Positions 57,912 to 64,000 of a stretch of 64,000 bases of DNA are shown here, one piece after another. The number at the start of each line of letters is the position of its first letter. The stretch's first letter is position 1. A program made the translations under genes and the position numbers. The notes beneath the pieces were generated by a model that saw only the letters and a program-made list of their open reading frames with translations, was not told the origin of the DNA and made no database searches. Source of the DNA: Formicarius rufipectus (taxonomy: Eukaryota > Chordata > Aves > Passeriformes > Formicariidae); NCBI GenBank assembly GCA_013399695.1, contig VXAU01004938.1, positions 1,454,244 through 1,518,243 on the forward strand. Reading direction: 5' to 3'.

Positions 57912-60900
57912 CTTAAATGCAAAAGCAGTCATTGTGCTTTTTGAAGGCATATTGTAAGCAGGAAAATGGAAAACTCTTAGCATCAGAATTAAGAGACTAA
58001 GGTAGGTGTCGCAGCCCCGTATTCTCATCATGGTATATTTCTTGACTAAACAGCACTTTCTCAAGGATCTTTGATTCCAGTTGCCAGAACTGAAACAGGG
58101 ACTGAATCTAAGTAACTGTCACTCTTGTGATAACTCAGGGGCCTTAAACATAGTTTGAGGCTTTGGCAGACAACCTAAAATTTGTAACACAACAGACAGG
58201 ATATTAGAATAATTTTGGCTTAGCATGCCAAGTGCATAGTTGAAGGAGAAGAAAAAAGTAGTAGATGTTGCCAAGAGGTGAGAAGTACTTTTTCACCTAT
58301 GCATGACCAGATATGCTTACACAGCAGAGATGTAGATTGATCAGCATGTTGCATGATGTTTGGTGATGTTGTTTCATGTAGCTGAGACCCAAAAAAAGAG
58401 TAATCTACAGGACAGTCTGACCTGAATCTGGTCAGTCTAGCACATATTCTTACCAGGAATGCTGAGAACAATATCCGGTTGGCAGTGTGAGCAGTACAAA
58501 ACTTTGTGCAAATTTTTTGGACTGTGGAACCTCCTCATCTGTTTGGAGGTTCAATACAAAGTGGCAACTTCAAAGTAGAATTTGCTTTACTATTTGTCCC
58601 AAGAGTATGAAAAACATCTTTAAAAAGATCATTTCTTGGTTTTCCAAGCAAGGATTTCAATAGCTTCTTTTGTGTGTTTTATTAAAAATATATTTGGTTT
58701 AGGGCTGATTTTTTTTTTTAAGTCTAAAAGATTTTACAATGGCTACTGACTATATGAAGGACACTTTTATGATGAAGAGGTGAAAAGACAGAGGATGACA
58801 AGTTTTTCCAGGATTTTTTTTCCCCTAAGGGCATTATAAAATTCATGAATGAATATTAGCAAATACAGACATTAAGAAATACAGATTTTTTAGATGTTGA
58901 TCTAGAATCTTTAGATTCTAGTCAAGTATCGATAAGCTGGTAACAAAATTTTATTCTCCACATGCATCCAGTCTAAATACTTGGACATAAATGATTCTAG
59001 ACAGTCAAAACATGTTCTGGTGCTGTATGTATATGGTAGTGTCTGAACTACAGTTCATTAATAGTGTTACTAACAAGCAAGTTGGGTGTTGCCAGAATTG
59101 AATGACATCTGGAAGACTGTAATGAAGTGCATGTGAATGAAAAAGTTGGAAATAATTACAAACCTTATGGAGGCAGAAGTCATGCAACAGTACATAGAAA
59201 AGCTGACTGTAAAAGGAGAAATGAACTTGAGAAAACTAAATAATCCACCTAGAGAACTTGGAAAGCATATATTGAGAAGAAGAAATATGTACTAAACATG
59301 ATTTTTAATTTTTTTAAAAATACTGATTTTGAGACTACAAAGTCAAGATAAGCTGGTTATAGTTGTATTAAAGTTTTTTGACCTATTTGCTCTATTTGTT
59401 TTCAGGTGGTCATGATTGCTGAGCTCCATTCTATCTACATATTTCAGTGTGAAATTATAATACATTGAATGAAAGTAACAAAAATAAGATAAAAAGAAAA
59501 TAATTTCTAATGGATTTCCTTTCCTACAGTGCACAGTATTTTGAGGTACTGAATGCAGGATCCATGGTATAGACCCACTGTATGAGCAGTTGCAGTTATT
59601 ACTTAATTTTAGGGTTCTGTAACTGGTTTTGTGTAAATCCGGAGAAAGATGTGAGAAGGTGAGACTAGAGATGAATGAGAAAAAAACCCCTGAAAGACTC
59701 TTGTAAAAAAAGATTGATGATGTATGTAGTGGGAATGAGCTTTTTTGGTTTATTGTATAAAGAAAAGTTTTATCCTTGTAACAATAAGGAGGTTTGATAA
59801 CGAGGTGTGTTAGTTTGATAGAATACAAAACATCAGACAAGGTAAAAAGATAGAGGATCACTGAAGGAAATGGAGACACTCCTACCCACGTTGCTTTTAT
59901 GCACATACTCTTGTCTGCCCACATGCTCCCAGGAAAGAACAACAGGAAAGTTACTGGGACCCCCAGTATGCTTTTAGTTGTTTGGTTTTCTTTTANCTTT
60001 TCCTCTCTCTGCTTCTGGCTCATCTTCTCCCAATTGTTTTTTAAGTAGATAAGCTAATTTACAGCATAATTATTTTCTATAACTACTATGTGCAGCACGG
60101 GAGAAGAAAAATTACTTAGTGTGGGAAAACTATGGTTTAGGGTTTGGGTATGTGAGCATGGAATTGTGGGTTAGCAAGTTTCATATGTTTAACTTCTGGT
60201 AACTGTCCTTTAGTGTGCTTTAGATCATTTAATTCAGAGGGATTTGACTCACTCCTTTGACCAGCATTCATTTAACCAGCCTCTGTATTCCCTTTTACAA
60301 GTTACAAGCCTCAAGCCCAGCACACATCTGCATTTAGTGCCTTTAGCAAAGAGATTTAAAGCCTCAAAAATGTCATTACGTACAAGAGGCATGCAGGGTG
60401 GGTGAGATAAAATAATTGGTAGCAACATTTCTCCATTGGTAAGCAAAGGCCAACACAGCAGTTTAAACCCCAGAGCCTCAGGCAGAACCCTAGAAAATGT
60501 TCTGTTATTAGTGGTGCCTTTTGGTAGTTGAATAAATGAACTCCTGAATGGTCTTTTCTCTGTGTAACTGCTGTGAGTGTAAACATATGTTTACAAGGAG
60601 AGAAAGCAATAATATAAAAGCCATAATGACTGGAATTTGTTGTCATTTCTTTTTTTGAAATATTTCCACACATTGAATGCTACTTTCCTGGATCCCAGGA
60701 AATACATTATTGATCATGTTACTGTAAATTATTTGCAAGTGAGAGATATTTTGTGTTATTACTTGTGCAAAGTCCCACAGTCATGAGATAAAAAGGCCAA
60801 ATGGGAATTTTACGTGATGAGCGCACGAAGTACTCTCCTGTTGGGGACTGCCAGTAGTTCAGCAGAAATGCCAAAAGGAGAGAGGTATTAGGCACAAAAA

Positions 60901-63900
60901 AATCACAACTGCAGTGTGCATTTCTGGAACTGGACAGCATGAATGAGGTAATCATTTGTTCATATGTCTGTGTATGGTGTCAGAATTGTGTTGAATGCAG
61001 GGGATGTGGCGTTGTTATGGATAGGAATTCATCTTTTTCCCTTCTGTTTCACAGACCTAGTGCAAGAGAAGAGCCAAGTCTGCAAAAGCAGGCATTGGAG
61101 GCTTTCAGGTATGTGATGTCAAATGCCTGAATCACAAGACAATCTCTGTGACAGAGGCACTTAAAATGTTTGTGCTGTCTCTGGGAATTCCCATTGCCTT
61201 TAACATTGCGCTCCATTATAAATAGAGAATTTTTTTTATTACCTCTTCAACATCTGCAAACATTTTACAGTTCTCTCCTGTAAAAACAAGAAGAACAAAA
61301 CTGTAACGAGGGGACAAGGACAACTCTGAGGAGTTATCCTCAGCTTATTCATTGTACACACTTTTGTATCATTAAAAGGACTATGATATAGCAACCGGCA
61401 GATTATGACTTCTCTTAGCTTCAAGCAGATAGTGCCAGGAAAGTGAACAGAGACATGATATACTGAATCTAATTTATCATACTGTTCTTCTGCCTATGAA
61501 GCCTGAAACGATGAAGTGTTTAGGTTGAAATACTGATCAAATTCACTGTTTCTAGAAGGTGGCTTTCAGGTTTTGTGAAATGGAGTAAGAATGAAAGAGC
61601 TGTTAAGCTGTCAGTGGTTGTTAAGCTGTTGGACTCCTGAACTCCTGGAGAAAAAAAATCTGTAAACAAACCAACAACTCTTTCTTCACGAAAAAACCAC
61701 AAGGACTTTCCTCCAGAAAATTTTGTTTAAAAAGCTACAATAGAATCTTAATTTGAACAAACCTTTGGTAGGTATGAAGTAGTTGCAGTGATCTGAAAGG
61801 CAAAATATAGTTTTGAATAGTTTTTGTAAGATTGAAATGGTCTAGTGTAGTGAATTTTAGGTGTGTTTTAAATTGCCGTTCATTTCCTCTATGTGCTTTT
61901 TTCCCCAGAGTTCACAATTTATCACCCTAACATAATCTAGGGAAAATCACTGCAGAGTTGCACGTGTCATGGCTTTCATTTTTAAAAAAGAACAGTAACT
62001 ATAAAAATTTGCTCTTGCATATTCAAAAATGCCTTTGAAAACATATTTGTGCAATGAAGGAAGTAATTTCAGAGAGTTATTTCAGACACTTCAGTCTTCT
62101 GTGGAAATCCATAAACTGATGAGAGGGGGTGAACTGTTGATGGGGTGAGCGTTCTTTAGAAACACTACGAAATTACACTGAACCATCATGTTGAACAGAC
62201 AAGGCCTAGCTGAAACTTTCTGAGGTCAATTAAAATCTTGATATTAATTTTCACAGGTTTCAAATTAACCTCATCTGTGTTTTTTTTGAATTATATTATG
62301 ATGGATTTATTTTGTCCTCAGGCTTACATGCTTCTGTCTTTGCACTTATTGTCAAGACTTCCAATAATGCTGATTTTAGTTTGGTGTTCAAGTTCTGTTC
62401 TTTCCTGTGAAAAATAAATTTGTAATACAAAGAGAGGCCAGGAAATGGTTACTTAAAGATGGTGTTCTCATATGCCAAATGTTTTAAAGTGCCAGATTTT
62501 GTCTGATGGAAATATTTAATAGTTTGACTCTGAATTATTTAAATAAATGACGTTTATTAAATAAAAAGTGGTTTGTGTGATAGTCTGCAATCATTTAGTC
62601 AGATTACCTATCCTTGTAGATCTTTTTTCTGTTGTTTTGTCCATGGTAATCTTGAAAAACTCTGAATCTGCACTTTTGGATGCCAGACTATTTTAAGCTC
62701 TGTGTCTAAGAAACCACTAACTAGTCTTACCTATGGCACATCATTTTAACACATTAGTTTATTTTTGCTATGCATAGGTACAGTTTTAATATTATATAAA
62801 ATGTGACTAGATTCTGGCAGTGGTGCAGCTGTATCTGTAAAGTTGCATGGTCCCAAAAACTTGTAAAACTAATTTTCTATATTTCCCCGCAAGGTAATAA
62901 AATTGTATCCGTCTGAGGATAAATTATGGGTATGGATTTTTTTCATACTATATCTGGCAAGACATCTCTGAATAAAGCGAATAGATCAAGAGTGGTTTTA
63001 GCCCTCCAATTCCATGTGCTTAGATGTGTGTGGCTGATGAAGAGCAGTGTGCCAAGAAGCAAGATTCTCACGTTGCAGTCTCCCTGTTGATGCAGTTTGT
63101 ATCCCTTGAACACTGAAAGGAAAATCACAATGAATTGATCACTCTCTTTCAAGCTCTGTCTGTGCAGGTTGGTATTAATGTAGCAAGAAAATGTGTGCAA
63201 GAGTACACTGTGGTACAGCACTGTTAATCTTGGAGTGAAAAAAGGTATGTGAATGAAGCCTAAGCGAAAGGGGAGGCTTTATATTAACCTCTCTCGTTAG
63301 AATTCTTCCCATAAACTCAGGAATGTGGACAGGTCAACTGCCCCCGGGACTAATTTAGACAAATTGAAATAGCTAATTCAAAATGTTTGAAGTAATGTCA
63401 CTGAGAATTGTCTGCTTCTAGTTGTTGCAATATTGGTCTATACAATAATTGTCTGTTTAATCAGATTACAAAAGAAAACATGGACTGCCTGTGTACCTGT
63501 GTCCAGCAGAGTTTTTGTGACACATTCTTATGTGCATCTTTTTCGTCATTCAGATTGTCGTGTTATTTTGTAACCATGGAGAAGCAGCCAGGGATGCCTG
63601 TTGGTCGAATTTAGATTTCTCCGGCTGAGTGCAAACCAATTTTGGAGAAAAATGAGAAAACATTTCTTAATGTAAATTGTACTGTCACTCCCTTATATCA
63701 TCAGTGCAAAATGGATTTCTTTCCAGGTCATCTGAACTGTATAATTAGCATATTGTTAAAGCATAGGTTTGGATGTGCAGTATTATATACATTTTTATTA
63801 GCTAAAGATAGGTGTAATTACATCAAAGGAGCAAATAATTGGTCAAATCATAAAATTTAAAAATTTTGGATAAAACTGGAGTGTCTTATAAAAACTCTCA

Positions 63901-64000
63901 TTTTCTCTTAAAATTACTCCTGGCAGATTCTTTTTTTTTTAAGCTACCTCTGTTTCAAATAGGAATGACTGAAGGGAAGTGTGAATAACCATTGCTCCTA
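57912..64000. other. AT-rich intron stretch to the end of the window
   Basis: It contains one ambiguous base at 59996. The longest open frame of the window (226 codons, minus, 59343-60023) lies here; it is Ser/Phe/Leu/Tyr-rich because the + strand is purine-rich and so poor in stop codons on the complement. No repeat family, RNA gene or exon recognised; T-runs at 58711 and 63930. Confidence 0.55.

Larger units (their letters stand above)
4857..64000 (+). other. ZFPM2: ZFPM2 intron downstream of the exon (5' part, at least 59 kb)
   Basis: The rest of the window is inferred to be ZFPM2 intron 3. The next FOG2 exon should start with codons for a GELEVF-like segment; no such stretch was seen on the + strand by eye. 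Introns of tens of kilobases fit the known size of this gene in vertebrates. Repeats and possible nested features are listed separately. Confidence 0.7.

Noticed and set aside
1..64000. CRISPR arrays, rRNA, tRNA genes, microRNA-like hairpins, mitochondrial insertions
   Set aside because: None was seen by eye; the regular repeats are simple-sequence tracts, and the hairpins present are too short or atypical for microRNA precursors.

Overview
This window looks like bird nuclear DNA, probably from a passerine or another neoavian. It is AT-rich and gene-poor. It carries many CR1 LINE fragments with the typical avian 3' end (a TAGAATCATAGAATGG-type start on the + strand when the element lies on the minus strand) and two LTR-like blocks of bird endogenous retroviruses. 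There are no operons and no prokaryotic features.

The one securely recognised gene is ZFPM2 (FOG2, the zinc-finger cofactor of GATA4/5/6), on the + strand. A single 102-base internal coding exon lies at 4755-4856. Its translation contains the FOG2 N-terminal signatures SEKPGQ and DWDGP. Bases 1-4754 are then the 3' part of the preceding intron, and 4857-64000 is the start of a very long following intron. I looked for the next exon, whose product should begin with an ELEVF-like segment, and did not find it.

By region: 1-4754 is plain intron with one CR1. At 5.3-7.1 kb there is a chain of exon-like segments in compatible phases but with stop codons, either a decayed gene or coincidence. 8-21 kb is AT-rich intron with one LTR-like block at 13.4 kb and simple repeats. 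There is an assembly gap at 21.22 kb. 22-36 kb is the repeat-rich part, with a complete 652-base solo LTR flanked by a 5-base duplication at 26.56-27.21 kb and six CR1 pieces. 36-46 kb is intron with a cluster of nested inverted repeats at 36.1 kb and minus-strand exon-like segments at 41 kb. A GC-rich patch at 46.2-47.0 kb runs into a run of GATA motifs up to 47.3 kb. 47.4-64 kb is AT-rich intron with no clear repeats beyond simple ones.

Beyond ZFPM2 nothing is proven. The most interesting leads are a minus-strand 58-codon open segment with good splice borders (33153-33326), a two-segment minus-strand unit near 41 kb, a phase-compatible possible alternative last exon for ZFPM2 at 32888, and the GATA-motif cluster, which would be a logical regulatory element for a GATA cofactor gene. 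Open frames of 60-100 codons are common by chance in this window, so these are leads and not gene calls.
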